64,000 nt of DNA from Diphasiastrum complanatum (GCA_029204225.1 MU831892.1:34179-98178), one strand, 5' to 3'. Positions 1 through 12,050 are shown, counted from the first letter of the stretch. Notes: generated by a model not told the origin, from the letters alone. A program made the numbers and translations.

Positions 1-974
1 TAGAGAGAGAAAACGTCGTTCTAGAGAGAGAGTGTAGAAATTGTCAGATTTTGCTTGTTTTTGAAGGTTTTTTGAGGGAGAAAACGTGGGAGATAGATTG
101 GAGAAGAAAGGTGGGCCTCCAGCGCTGCTGTTCCAGCATAGAGGGAGCCCACAAACACCCGTTTTGAAGGAGAAAAGGTGGAAAAATTTTTGAGAATGCT
201 CCATTGCCTTCCTGTGGCATATCTCCATCGCTGAAAAAAAGGAAAATAGATTCAGATTTGCAAGGATTTGTGGGCAATCGTTTCCTACTGTTCCAATGCT
301 GATCTTCACATCTTTTCAGAGTTGTTTCAACGATTTCTAGCAGGGAAATTTGGGCATACTTTGTTCCTACAGCTCCAGCGCATTTTTTCAGAAGGATTTT
401 CGCTCATAACTTTCCGGAACCTTCTCAGATCCTGATCAGATTTTGGGAGCATGTTTCTAGTATCCATAGCGATCCTATAGAGCCATCATACGCCGGTTTT
501 GGAGCAGATTTGCCTCTATTTCACCAAAAAGTCAGTTTCCAAGCAAAAAACAGGTCAGATTTTTGGATTGGGCATAACTTCTCCGATTCATCTCCAGTTT
601 TTGCTGTTAAGGTTTCAGATTGGGCCTAGTAGGAGTGCGACCTACTACCAATTGACCGTTCGTAAAAAGTTTTTGCCGTTTGGAAGAAATTCGACGTCAA
701 ACAACCGGCTTTTTTCCTGTTTTTTTCCGACTTTCAAGCCGATTTGGTGCCCAAAAAAAGTTCTTTACCGACTTTTGTACCAGCGTAGGACGCAAGGGAA
801 GTAATACCTGTCCTTGGCTTTTTGTTTTCCCCAGAGTTTTATTACTTTCCAGTTGCCTTTTGTCTCTTTCAGTTCTAAATTGTCAATAGGCTGAACATTT
901 CCTTTTTTTTCGATTGTGTTTCAATAAGTGCAATTTCTAGCTTGATTCCGTGTTGTCTCTGTTTTTGTTTCATA
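1..974 (+). other. Ty3/gypsy 5' untranslated leader
   Basis: No convincing coding frame is visible before the gag ATG at 975. The stretch sits directly upstream of gag in the same orientation and is read as the internal leader of the element. I see no tRNA-type primer-binding site (TGGTATCAGAGC-like), so the 5' LTR and PBS are inferred to lie left of the window. The first 30 bases contain short GA runs. Short open frames here (499-804, 680-889) resemble nothing known. Confidence 0.55.
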
Positions 975-3900
975 ATGGAGGATGATAGAGTTGATATTCA
1001 ACTCAGTCCACCCGTTGCTCTTCCATCACCACCACCCAGCCCTGTGCTTAGTCCTGCCCATAATCCGCCTACAGTGACTGCCCGTTCGCCTGCTAGTACT
1101 TCCCCTTCTGTGCAAGCTCGCATGGATAGTGTGGAAAAGACCGTCGCAGAGATGCGAGCGATGATGGTAGCTGGTGGTTATGCGTCTTCCTCGCAGTATG
1201 CTCCACCTTATCCGTCTTCTGATGTTCGTCCTATGTTACCTCCACTCTATCCAGAAGACAAAGATATTAAACCTACCCGTTTCGCTGGAAACACTCCCCA
1301 ATGCAATATTGATATCGTAGATCAGTGGTTGCATAAGTGGGAAGAGTATTTTGATTTGAAACGGTCCCCAACTGATGAGGGTTGGCGGGTCCGCAAAGCT
1401 GCTTACCATTTCACTGATTTTGCTGACAGGTGGTGGCGCAAGTTGTTGAAGTCTAATCAGGCTCTATCCACCTGGCTTGAGTTTAAGCAAGCTTTCAGAG
1501 CTCAGTTTATTCCTCCACATTGGCTTTTGCATCGTCAGAGGCAGTACATGGTGCAGGAATACGCAGAAAGGTATCGTGAGACGCTTATCAAGATTCCAGA
1601 AGAGATTCTTGAGTGGCTGGTAGTCCACAAGTTCATATTTGGCCTTCGTGAACAGTTGAGGCCTTTAGTGCTTCATGAAGGGTGCAAGACCTTAGAAGAG
1701 GCAGTTGCTACAGCTCTCAACTTTGAAGGTAATGTGCACACCAAGACTGAATTTGGAGCGCCAAGCTGGCCTCAGAAGAAGGGTTCGCGAAAGTCTAGCC
1801 AAGCTGGTCAGAAAGGCTTTTCGCAAAAGGATCCTATCCAGATGCAGCAGACTTTGAAGCGCAAGGTGGGATCTCCTATGGCTCGTCGTGCTTATGACAA
1901 GTCTCCCCTCAGTCCTGAGCAAAAGGAAAAGGCCAAGAAAGACGGATTATGCTTTTTCTGTCTTGGCAAACATCTTTTCAAAGATTGTCCTCGACGTACG
2001 GGCAAGAAGCTCCATACTATGCAACGTCAAGATGAGGGCAAGGATGAGGAAATTTTGGATGACTTGTTGGTAAGTGATGATGAGGACACTCGTCGTGTCA
2101 TGACTATTTCGGTGCGGAAGCTTGTTCCAGAGGCACCAGTTTGTTATTTGTCCACCAAGGCGCGGGAAGCTTATCAGTTTCCAGATTGTGAACTAATACG
2201 CATGAGGGGAAAACTGGAAGGTCATGACGTGCTCGTCTTGTTTGATACCGGTTCCTCGCATAATATCATCAATTCTCGTGCGGTGAGGAAATTTCACTTG
2301 GCTACTGTTCCATCTGATTACCGGTATACTATTGAGATGCCAGATGGTAAGGGAACAGAGGTTTGGGATGAAAGAATCTCTCGGGCGTCTTTGTCTATTC
2401 AGACGTATACCTAGAAGTTAGATTTTGAAATTACTAAACTAGCTAAGTTTGATATTGTACTTGGTAAGCGGTGGCATGCAAGTAAGCAGCCCGCTATAGA
2501 TTTTAAGTCACATGTGTATAAGTTCGGGCATGAGGGTATGCCTCATGTCTTAAAGGGGAAGAGACCATCTGTTGAGGGTCCTCTTGTTACCTATATGCAA
2601 ATAAAGAGAATGGAGATTCAGTATTTGTGGTTGTGTTATGTGAATGTTGATTCCAGTTTTGATTCTTATGTTGGCAATAATCAGATAAGCACACTCACTA
2701 ATAAACCACAAGAAGCATCCCCTAGTGCACATGCATTTGCATTACAGCCTACATGTGACCCAGCAAGTGAGTTGGAGAAGTCCATCCGCACGCAGTTTAA
2801 ACACGTGCTAATTAGTAATATGCCAAAGGGATTGCCGCCTAGTCGGAACGTTGATCATCGTACTGAGCTCGTTCCAGGGACATGTCCGGTATGTAGGCCT
2901 CCTTATGGGATGAGCCTAAAAGAGGAAGAGGAAGTCAGAAAGATGTTGGAGGAGTATCTCAAGCTGGGGTACATCCGTCCGAGTTATTCACCTTTCGCCT
3001 CTCCTATTTTACTTGTTAAGAAAAAGGATGGTAGTTTCCGGATGTGTGTAGATTACAGGGGATTGAATAAGATCCCTGTAAAGCACAAGTACTCAATGCC
3101 CAGGATTGATGATCTACTGGATGCATTGCAAGGTGCAACCATTTTCAGTAAGATAGATTTCAAAAGTGGATACCATCAAATACGGATTTGAGATGAAGAC
3201 GTCTAGAAGACGGCCTTCCGAACCCGTTTCAGTCATTATGAATGTTTGGTTATGCCATTTGGGTTAACCAATGCCCCATCCACGTTCATGATGCTCATGA
3301 ACGATGTCTTGCGAGACTATATGGGCAAGTTTGTCGTCAATTTTAATGACGATATATTGGTTTTTAGTAAAGCGGTTGAGGAGCATGAGATTCATCTCAA
3401 GACCGTTTTGGGCAAGTTACAAGCTTCTGTCTTGTATGCCAATGCTCAGAAGACAGAGTTGTGTAAGACTCGTGTCGAGTATTTTGGTCACGTAGTGACA
3501 GCTGAGGGTATTTCGGTTGACCCAGCCAAGGTGGATGTGGTTAAGAAGTGGCCGAGGCTTGCCGATATACGCCAATTACAGTCTTTCTTAGGCTTTTGTA
3601 AGTTCTACCGGCGGTTTGTTAGGAATTATTCCTGGATAGCTGCTCCTTTAACGGACCAGTTAAGTAAAAACAACATTGTGGTTCGATGGGATGTTGAAGC
3701 TCAACAATGTTTTGAGAACTTGAAGGAGTCTGTGGCCACGGCTCCAGTTCTCAAAATTGTGGATACCCAGAAACCTTTTGACCTAGAGACGGATGCAAGT
3801 GGCATTGCCGTAGGTTTAGTGTTGAGCCAAGAGGGTAGACCAGTAGCCTTTGAGAGTAAGAAGTTGACACCAGCTCAACAAAGATATCCTACACACGAGC

Positions 3901-5651
3901 AAGACCTGTATGCGATTATACATGCGCTCAAGGTGTGGAGACATTATTTATATGGCGCCGAGTTTTATGTGTACACAGATCATCATACTTTAAGGTATTT
4001 TTGCACTCAGCCAGATTTGAAGGGCCGCCAAGCTTGGTGGGCCGAGCTGATGCAAGAATTTCATTGGGAAATTCGCTTCCGAAGAGGGAAGGAAAATGTG
4101 GTCGCTGATGCACTATCTCGTATGGTGCATCAGATGAGCTTTACTGTGGTTGACAGTGGTCTCATGGAGGAGATTAAGAAGGCTCAAGAAAAGGACCCGC
4201 ATTGTCAGCGTGTGTGGCCTAATGCGCGCAAGGTAGTCGACCAAACGGAAGAGCCAGTCGAGGCTGTCGCTTCCGTAGAGGCACACACCACCACATATTT
4301 AACATACACCGTGAAGGATGGTATGTTATTGAAAATTGGAAGAGTTTTCGTGCTAGACGGGAAGGATTTTCGTCGTAAGATACTTCATGAATGCCATGAT
4401 AGTCCCTACGTAGGGCACCCTGGTATTGATAAGACCAGTGAGCTTTTGAGAAGGCATTATTTATGGCCACGATTGCAGCGGGATGTAAGAGAGTACGTCC
4501 AGCGTTGCACGGCTTGTCAGGTGAACAAGGCCGCAAGAGCAAGTCCTCCGGGAGGGCTTGCTACATCCACTTGAGATACCTACAGGAAGGTAGGAAAGCA
4601 TCTCTATGGATTTTATTGTTGGGCTACCCAAGACCCAGAATGGATTCAATTCCGTTATGGTAGTGGTAGACAGGTTTTCCAAGATGGCTCATTTCATCGC
4701 AATGACCAAGAAGGCCACAGCTCCGCAAGTAGCTGAGTTGCTTATTCAGAATATTGTCAGGTTACATGGTCTTCCGAAGTCCATAGTTTCTGACAGGGAT
4801 CCCAAGTTTACGGGAAATTTATGGATTGAGGTGTTCGCCAAGCTGGGAACACAGTTGCGGATGAGTAGCTCTGAGCATCCTCAGACGGATGGTCAAACAA
4901 AGAGCGAGTGAATCAGATCTTGGAAGATATGCTTAGGGCATACGTGAGTAGAACGCAAACAGACTGGGTAAAGCATTTACCGCTATTGGAGTTCGCGTAC
5001 AATGATAAGAGACATGCGTCCACTGGATTGAGTCCATTTGAGCTCAATTATGGTTTCAGGCCGCTGAGTCCTGCAATCATAGGGATTCCGCATAGGGTAC
5101 CTAGTGCTGTAGAGTTTTTGGCTCAGATGCAGTAGAAGCTAGAGTTGGCACGAGATAACTTGTCCAAAGCTGTAGCTACTAGAGCAGAGAGTTATGCTCG
5201 TGAGAACCGTACCTATCGGGAATTTGAGAATGGAGATTGGGTGTATTTACTAGTCCCTTCGAAGTCGAAGGTGCTACGTACAGGAAAGTGCGCCAAGTTA
5301 TCTCCTAGGTATTGTGGACCATGGTTGATTATTAAGAAGGTGAGCCAAGTAGCTTATAAGCTACAACTACCTGTAGGATGCAAGGTGCATCCAGTATTCC
5401 ATGTTAGCAAACTGAAGAGATGTTTACACGATGGCGATAGCCTGGTGGAAGGTCTAGTGTCTCTTGAGGAGAAAGACACCACAGGTTATGGGCCAGACAG
5501 AATCCTAGATCGAAGGGAGCGACGATTGCAAAATCGTCTCCTTCAAGAGTATCTAGTAACCTGGAAAGGGCATCCATTGTCAGATGCTACCTGGGAGACG
5601 CGACAAGCGTTGCAGAAGTCTTACCCAAAGTTTGTCATCGAGGACCGATGA
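975..5651 (+). pseudogene. Ty3/gypsy chromovirus gag-pol, inactivated
   Basis: The domain order is Gag, protease, reverse transcriptase, RNase H, integrase, chromodomain, which defines a chromovirus. Gag carries one CCHC-like knuckle at about residues 326-338 (spacing CX2CX3HX4C). The protease active site DTGSS is at about residue 424. RT has the VDYRGLNK and MPFGLTNAPSTF blocks, but the YxDD box reads FNDD. RNase H keeps DAS, EQD, TDHH and DALSR. Integrase has an HHCC zinc finger near 4390-4520 and the first two catalytic Asp. The last frame ends in a chromodomain (EYLVTWKGHPLSDATWE). The ATG at 975 is preferred over the open start at 942. Breaks: stops at 2412 (TAG), 3189 (TGA), 3204 (TAG), 4591 (TAG) and 5133 (TAG); a 1-base frameshift near 4558; a 2-base insertion near 4895 at the codon of the third catalytic residue. 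Outside these breaks one frame is kept, so this was one long polyprotein. Confidence 0.95.
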
Positions 5652-5672
5652 CTTGCCAGAGGAGGGAAGGAT

Positions 5673-6240
5673 TGTTAGAGTCCAGCTACGACTCTATCAT
5701 GACCTTGGCACGGCCGGTCACCAGAGGGCCTGAGGCCAAGTATTGGCAAGGGCCGGTGACCAAGGAGGACATCTGTCCCAAGTTGGGACCGGTGCGTCAC
5801 GAGCAGTGACCCGGTGTGGCCGCCTGACAAGTTGTTAGAGATGCGGTGTGTCTTGACCGTCGGGACCCTAGCCGTCAGTGACGAGATGCTAGCCGGCAAG
5901 TAGTCGGGGTGACCAAGAGGGTCACAAGTCTTTGGCGGGGCACGGGGGTGGTACCCTATGAGTCACTCAATATTCACAGGTCACAGGGGCTAGGCATGCC
6001 AAGTGGACTGATCACCCACAGGTGGATGCCATGTGCCAGTTGACGGGAATAGCAAGTAGAAGGACTCAAGGAGGGGGTGCCTATGGTTGGGAGGTTCATT
6101 CTACACACCGGCTTCTAGGATTCACGAGCTTGGAGAGACTGGCTTGTGACAGTAACAATAGATGTCTCGAAATATAAACCGGACAGCCAAAGTAGGTTGT
6201 AAAGACCACATTTGTGATGAAGCAGCAGTGGTAAGTTAGA
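5673..6240 (+). repeat. 3' LTR (partial) of the gypsy element, with PPT
   Basis: A purine run (about 5657-5671, AGAGGAGGGAAGGA) follows the pol stop and is the expected polypurine tract. The LTR begins TGTTAGAG at 5673. A TATA-like AATATAAA lies near 6171. No CA terminus or matching 5' LTR could be fixed, so the right end is approximate. Confidence 0.65.
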
Positions 6241-6654
6241 ACTGCATAACGATCCATACTAGGCCTAGATCATTCATAAGGGGATAAATTTGAATAGAGT
6301 TTTCATGTCAAAGATGCTGGAATATCATTATAACGATCATCTTTCACACCCCAAATTATATTAGTTATTATTTGACTACTATTTAATCCTGGCAATCAAT
6401 AAAGATTTTCCTTATGTTTGATAGTGTAGAATTGCTACAACATTTTCTCTATGTTATCAGATGAATGCATTGACTATAAAATGATATGCCATCTATGAAT
6501 GTACTTTACATACAATTAGTTTTAACTAGCTCCTATATTGGGTGTTAGAAATCAAATGTATGGTACTATTTCATACTTAGTGTAGTCAAAGGACTGACTA
6601 GATATATGGACGAATGTATTGTTCATCTCATTAACAAATTTCAGGTGGTCAAAG
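6241..6654. other. AT-rich spacer, nothing recognised
   Basis: No coding frame, repeat or RNA gene is recognisable here. The region separates the plus-strand gypsy LTR from a minus-strand gypsy LTR. It lies inside the presumed intron of the Lunapark gene. Confidence 0.4.
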
Positions 6655-7012
6655 TGTTAGAGACCTAAACATGACAATAGGTCAAACACTAATTGATCCA
6701 CCCAACCTTGCCTACACCCTAATATGGAGTAAGCCCCTCCTAGCCCAGTGTGAGAACTGGTAGCATGCATACTGCCAAGTGTTGGCCACGTGGCACTGAC
6801 GTGGCCGACTGCACGTCGGGACCCAACGTGGGGCCCTATCCTGCTGACAGGTTCCCTAGGCTGTGTTAGGGCCGCCATGGCTATGGTCTGTGCCGAGGCA
6901 CACTACTCACACAGTCTTGCCCTGTTGGACGTGTACATTGGACGCGACTCTAATTGTGGTATCTGACCTCCTGTGTTCTCTAGGGTTCGGTACTAGTTAC
7001 GGCCTCGTAACA
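6655..7012 (-). repeat. Minus-strand gypsy 3' LTR (358 bp)
   Basis: On the minus strand this block starts TGTTACGAGG directly after a purine tract (GGGGGAGGAAG, about 7013-7023) and ends CTCTAACA. The ends therefore form the usual TGTTA...TAACA pair. The adjoining minus-strand coding remnant ends just before the purine tract, as expected for a 3' LTR. The sequence differs from the LTR starting at 5673. Confidence 0.75.
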
Positions 7013-7023
7013 CTTCCTCCCCC

Positions 7024-7250
7024 TTAAGAAACGTCTTGGTCCTCTAAGACAAAGTCTGGGAAAAACTTGTGAAGGACGCTGCCCTTTTCCCAAGTGGTAT
7101 TCTCAACAGGCTGATCGTTCCACTTGATTAGATATTCTAGGTATAGAGTATGACGAGTCTGCGTCTTTCCACTATTGATAGAAATTTATGCATGGATCTA
7201 GTGGTGGAGCAGCAATTTTTCAGTTAGTTTGGACACTTCAAAAAAGTTTT
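7024..7250 (-). pseudogene. Ty3/gypsy pol C-terminus with chromodomain (remnant)
   Basis: Read on the minus strand, about 7024-7180 translates to a chromodomain end with the diagnostic LEYLIKWNDQPVENTTWE stretch. A short tail then ends in TAA at 7026-7024, just before the PPT and LTR. Homology fades with in-frame stops above about 7180, and nothing of the upstream polyprotein is recognisable. This is the 3' stump of a second chromovirus lineage, opposite to the first. It is a truncated fossil. Confidence 0.8.
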
Positions 7251-8272
7251 CCAGAGTGAGGCATCTAGTAGTATGTCAGGTGGGTCCAACCTCACGGCCT
7301 TAAAAAGTTTCTTTCATTTTTTAACATTGCATCATTGCTAGAGGATCTTAAAAAAGTGTAGTTCTTTGTCCAAGAAGTATTCACTTCCGATTCTCAAAGA
7401 TACTAGGCAAATCCTTTGATTCCAACTCTAGTCCAAAAGTGGAGCTCATATTGGATTCTCACGAGTCACCACTTTATTATGATCTGCGTCTCGAAAGGAG
7501 CTATATGAAAAAATTTCTTAAGCCATGAAAAACTTTACGATCAATGATATCATAGCCCGTAGCTGGCCTAGGACATCATCATAGTTTGTTACTAGCAGAT
7601 TCTTGCTTTCCAAAAAAATTCAATTAATAGCAAATACTCAATCAAATTTCAATCTAGATAACACCCTTTTGTGATCGCCTGAAAAGGAATACAAAGTTTA
7701 TTGATCAAGCAACTAGTTCATGTCTAAGGCAGCCACTCCAATGTTGAAGAGGCAACTTGTCATGCGCTGCACGTAATTAGTCCATGAGCTTAATAATGAA
7801 TTGCCAAATATAGCCATGGAGCTAAATTAGACTAGAATTAGTCATTAGGATTGTTAATAAAAAGGCTCGAACAACCTTGCTATATTTGAGAATATAGCAA
7901 GGACTTGTAATAATGGTTGTAAGGCCCAAATTAGCCAAATAAGGCCCCAAACTTATGGTAGAGACACAAATGATCATTATAAATAGCTGAGGTCGTGCTA
8001 AATTTGGCGCTATTGTTCATTTTGATAATTTTGAGTCTTAAGAGATCTTGGAGCTTCTCTTTGAGAGCTTTCTTCATGGAAAAGGTGGTTCATGTGCCTA
8101 CAATCACATGGGAGCTTTGATCATGCTCTAGCAACAGGTCCCTATCCTTTGAATGTTCTTCATTCATGAATAAAGAATCCTTACTTTGCCTATTTTGGTG
8201 AAGGTTTGCTATCTTTGTTTAGTATTTTGATTTTTGACTAGTTTTTTTATTGTTGGAAATAATAAATGATAA
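7251..8272. other. Intronic DNA with an LTR-like stretch (about 7860-8210)
   Basis: No coding frame is supported. Around 7970-8180 there is a TATA-like CATTATAAATAG followed about 190 bases later by a GAATAAAG polyadenylation-like signal. This layout resembles an LTR promoter and R region. Neither termini nor a PBS were found, so the identification is weak. Confidence 0.3.
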
Positions 8273-8276
8273 TGTT

Positions 8277-9148
8277 AGTTTCCCATAAGTTACTTTGACC
8301 TAAAAGGTCGAGACTTGTGTAACCATGGGTTAGGTTTATTATTTAGACCATGTTAACTTAGTTTTAGCTAAGTTGGACCCAATTTTGGTCTAGTAATAAC
8401 TCGTGGGTCCAAGTAAAGTCTAATTATGTTAAGGGCTATCTTGACTTTTGGGGGTGCCCTATAATTAGTAGTGGATGAACTTAGGGTTTGGAAGAGTGTA
8501 GGCCCTTGGAAGGCCTATTTATATGTACTCAGTATTCATTTGTAATTCATTCCCTTTCTAGCATTGCTACTACTTTCTCTGTCCTTGAGGGCGCCTAACC
8601 CTCTCCCTCTTCTTCTTGTATATGGATCCATGGATCTTCTATGCTTGATTTAGGACGCCCTACCAAAAGAGATCGTCTTCACTAATAGATCACAAAAATT
8701 CAGCACCTTTGCTGATTTTTTGGAGTGAAGATCCGTTCAATTTTTACTCTTTTCTGTTTTGCAGGAGGGCGCCACACATCAAAGGAGAGAATAGGATTTT
8801 GGGCGCCCAAAAATCAGTTGGTTGTTTGCTGATTTTTTAGGTTGCAGGAAGGCGCCATTAATTATCTTCCTCAGGGCAGCTTTTAGGTCGCCCACATCCG
8901 TGTAGATTTATCCTACCTTCGTTGGTCCGCTGCTGCCCTTTTTTTCAGATTTGCTCCTTTGCAGGAGGGTGCCCATCTACAAACAATTTTTATCTTCTGA
9001 TTTGGCTGCAAAATCAGCACCCTTGCTGATTTTACAAAGTTTCCCATAGGTTACTTTGACCCAAAAGTTCAAGACTTGTGTAACCATGGGTTAGGTTCAT
9101 TATTTAGACCATGCTAAGTTAGTTTTAGCTAAGTTGGACCCAATTTTG
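8277..9148 (+). mobile_element. Small TRIM-like element with 111-bp direct repeats
   Basis: Two 111-base direct repeats, 8277-8387 and 9038-9148, agree at most positions and enclose about 650 bases without a coding frame. A TG precedes the first repeat at 8273. The interior holds three copies of a GCAGGAGGGCGCC-type motif (about 8762, 8844, 8961) and repeated TCAGCACC...TTGCTGATTTT phrases. The size and lack of coding fit a terminal-repeat retrotransposon in miniature or a deleted copia LTR pair. No PBS was found. Confidence 0.45.
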
Positions 9149-9923
9149 TGACAAATTCCAAGGCCTAGCTATGGAGTATCATAACAGCATAGTAAGCACA
9201 CTATGAAAGCTTCAAAAAACCAGCTATGGAGTAGAACACAAAAGCAAGAGAGAGAGGACTTCAAAGCTCACACCACATGAATGAATATTCAAAGTGTAGT
9301 AGGGCGTGGAAACCCCTCCAAAGTTTGGGCTACATATAGCATGTTATGTATAGAGGTGGTGTCTTCCTAATTCTAGCTCTAGAACCCACATGGGTCCTTA
9401 ACCTACTTGATTTACTTGCCTAATTAGCACAAGTGGGGTGTACTATGTACATAAATGTTTTACCCCCATGTCTTATGCACAACTTACAAGTTACAAGTAT
9501 ACAAGCCTTAAGGGGCAAAATAGCCATTTATTTCAACATTTTGGGTATGTCAAGGACATCAATAAAGATCTCTCGATCTCTCTCTCTCTCTCAAATTGTA
9601 AAAACATTCGTGGACCGCGGGCTGCCTGCTCACGGCCCTTGTAAAAAAAATTGCAATTTTTTTTGCATTCCGGGCCTGTGATCCAGGACCCGGAACGCTC
9701 GCGGGCGATCCGGATGGCCGTTGCAGCGGATCGCGATCTGCTGCAACATTGATCAATATTAAACAGATTTGATAAACACAGATAGAGTATGGCATCTACA
9801 AATAACCACACATGACATAAATGTATATAAAAGACTACGAATTAAGTCTAAAATTGTCAATCATGTTGTGAAAATATGCACATAATATTACAGGAAAATG
9901 AATTACAAGGTAAAGGAACTCAC
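9149..9923. other. Intronic DNA with a short (CT)n and a GC-rich patch
   Basis: No gene is recognised. A short CT run lies at about 9568-9593, preceded by ACATCAATAAAG, faintly like the LINE tail seen elsewhere in this window. A 22-base perfect palindrome (eight A, TTGCAA core, eight T) lies near 9642-9663. A GC-rich patch at 9608-9744 contains CGGATCGCGATC-like phrases. The stretch lies just downstream of the second Lunapark exon, so it belongs to an intron. Confidence 0.35.
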
Positions 9924-10068
9924 GCATTCTACAATAACCTGCACAACTTGAGTACAGCAAAGCAGATAAGGCCGGAAGTGCAAAGACTGGAAAGACCCGT
10001 AATGCACGCATTTGCCATGGTATTCCAGGAGACCTTGTTGCCATGATTGCAATTCCCAAAACAAGGAC
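9924..10068 (-). CDS. LNP: Lunapark-like ER membrane protein, coding exon 2
   Basis: This 145-base exon encodes about 48 residues: VLVLGIAIMATRSPGIPW, then QMRALRVFPVFALPALSALL, then YSSCAGYCRM. The MRALRV...PALSALLY block is the second membrane segment of plant Lunapark proteins. The acceptor CAG is next to 10068 and the donor is GTGAGT (9923-9918). Exon phase joins exactly to the exon at 21585-21848, whose last codon is GAG. Lunapark proteins act at three-way junctions of the tubular ER and help shape the network, with both termini cytosolic. The C-terminal coiled coil and zinc-ribbon part must lie in later exons, which I did not find in the window. Family assignment rests on remembered motif similarity. 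Confidence 0.85.
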
Positions 10069-10891
10069 CTGGTGAAACCATCATTTGACGGAGACAGAAG
10101 GAAGTCAAGGTGTTAGAAAAGTCCATCAGGCTTTTAGTTGCTCACCAGTGCCTCTATAACAAAGTACTACATGTGAGCTTTCAAAGGGCAAGATAGACAT
10201 ATTTGATCATATATTCTTGAAATCTAACCGAGAGAAACAAAATGCTAGATAAAAAGTGAAGCTTAAACAAACTGCAATTTAGTACACTGAGAACGATGAC
10301 ATAAATCACAACAATAGATTCCTGGAAGATGGTACTACTGCATGGAAATTCAGCAAGGCAGAGGTGCAAGGCAAGTAATCTGCCCATAGATGCATCATAC
10401 ATTCCAAAACGTGTTCCAGAATGGGATCTGGGAATTAGGGTTAGGGTTTCCCAAATCAAAAAAAAAATTCAATTTTTCTAAAACTTTTCCTTTTTCTTTG
10501 CTTTTCCTTGAAAAAAATTCCGGGAACTGTAAAAAGAATCAGCTAATCTATAGTAAGAATAATAGTAAAACTTATTCTACAACAATTTATGTCCTTCTCT
10601 AACGGCTTAACAAGGGATTAACTCCAAAGTGAAGGATTTATCGTCTTTATGCTACACTCTTTCAGATAAACAAACAGAATATTCTTTTTATTTTCGTAAT
10701 GTGAGGCAATACAACCTCCTTTGTTTAATGGACTTTGAGTTAATTTTACATGCTTGTAGAGTAACTTTTGCAAACATTTGTATAGAGACTGTAAAAAGGT
10801 TATGGCTAATTTTGGATAGTGGCACGGCATCATTTTGTCAAAATCAAACTATATTGACTCTCAAAGTCAAAAAAGAAACTTGAAGTAGTTA
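10069..10891. other. Intron sequence, no element recognised
   Basis: This is the 3' part of the 11.5-kb intron of the Lunapark-like gene. Short frames here show no recognisable domain. LINE ORF1 similarity begins downstream of about 10890. Confidence 0.4.
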
Positions 10892-11748
10892 TTGGCTTAT
10901 GAAGAGAAGGTACATGAGGCTACAACTTTGACCCTGAATACCTCAGAAGAGGAGTCACGGGTGCCTCCAGCCTTTATGATCTCCGTCATTTGTGTAGATC
11001 AGTTACGTTCATATGAATATCTCAACAACCATCGAAAAATACTTCTTTCTCTTGAAGCTACGATCCAAGCTGTTCAAACTCATCTTCAAAAACTAGATTC
11101 GTCTATCCGATGATCTCAGGAAAGAAGTTACAGCCATCAAACTCGAAGCTTCCTCTCATTCGACTACGTCAGCTAAGATCCAACAGCTTGAAAGTCAAGT
11201 GGAACAAAATCATACCGTTGTCCGATCCTAGGCAGATGTGCTCAAAGGTGCTAATACTGTTGTTCTACCACCTCCATCTTCCTTTATCTCGGCTACGTTC
11301 ACCGAAAGCTGTTTGCGAGAGCAGAAGGCTCTTAATGTCCGAGTCAGAGGTATTACGAACTCCCATGATGTTGTTGGTGATGCTAAAGAGTTTCTTGAAG
11401 AAAATGGATACTGCATGGCGACCTAAGAAAGACCCAAGCACTCTTGTCATACACTTTGCATCTGCAACTGGCCGTCATGAAGTGCACGGGAAGAGATCTA
11501 CACTGCGGGGCACTATGAAATACCTGGATGAAGACCTTACTTTCATTCAAGTTCAAGAACGGAAAAAGGCAAAACATGAGGCTGTAACGAATGGAAAGCG
11601 GCTGATCCCCAGAGATGGTATCATTCGTTTTGAAGATATTAAACCTGTTGCTACTAATGAGATATCTGAGATTGTTCAGAGTTAGTGTGAGAGTTAGAGC
11701 ATTGAAGAGATGCCAGTTGAATATGTAAATGGTCTTCGTACCATATAA
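10892..11748 (+). pseudogene. LINE ORF1 (RNA-binding protein) remnant
   Basis: Broken plus-strand frames carry features of a LINE ORF1 product. There is a helical segment near 10980-11100 (LLSLEATIQAVQTHLQKLDS). A KALNVRVRGI strand lies near 11310-11350, typical of the RRM-like core. A basic C-terminal part at about 11420-11680 contains TMKYLDEDLTFIQVQERKKAK. At least two frame changes and internal stops are present. A short end reading VNGLRTI followed by TAA (11746-11748) recurs at 15480 as the end of a mini-ORF, which supports it as the natural ORF1 C-terminus. ORF1 proteins bind the element RNA; this one is not intact. Confidence 0.6.
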
Positions 11749-11939
11749 TCCTGGACACTATCCTCTTCTTAGTTAGTTTGTTTTTTAGTTATGTTGTTTG
11801 ACGGCACTGCTCCATCTTGGTTCCACTTTACCTGATGTACTTGTTCGTCTTATATGCCTTTTGGCATGGAAAAGACGTTAATAAAGCTTCTTCTTCTTCT
11901 TCTTCTTCTTCTTCTCTCTTCGACTGATTGCTAGGAGCA

Positions 11940-11948
<9 letters not shown>
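11749..11948 (+). repeat. LINE-type 3' tail A: hairpin plus (TTC)n
   Basis: 106 bases after the ORF1 stop lies a 5-bp stem, 4-base loop hairpin (ATGCC-TTTT-GGCAT, 11854-11867). It is followed by GACGTTAATAAAG and a (TTC)n run (11887-11917). The same layout recurs at 15097, 15591 and (minus) 42105. Confidence 0.65.

Positions 11949-12001
<53 letters not shown>
11949..12001 (+). repeat. (CT)n microsatellite
   Basis: About 26 CT units. It lies between LINE tail A and the LINE ORF2 remnant. Confidence 0.95.
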
Positions 12002-12003
<2 letters not shown>

Positions 12004-12050
12004 GGGCAGTTTCAACCTGACTAGCCACTTCACCCTCTATCTGGAGGAAG

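Noticed and set aside
1..9923. Further Lunapark exons (coiled coil and zinc ribbon)
   Set aside because: I looked on the minus strand for the expected charged helix and CxxC motifs and saw none outside retroelement sequence.
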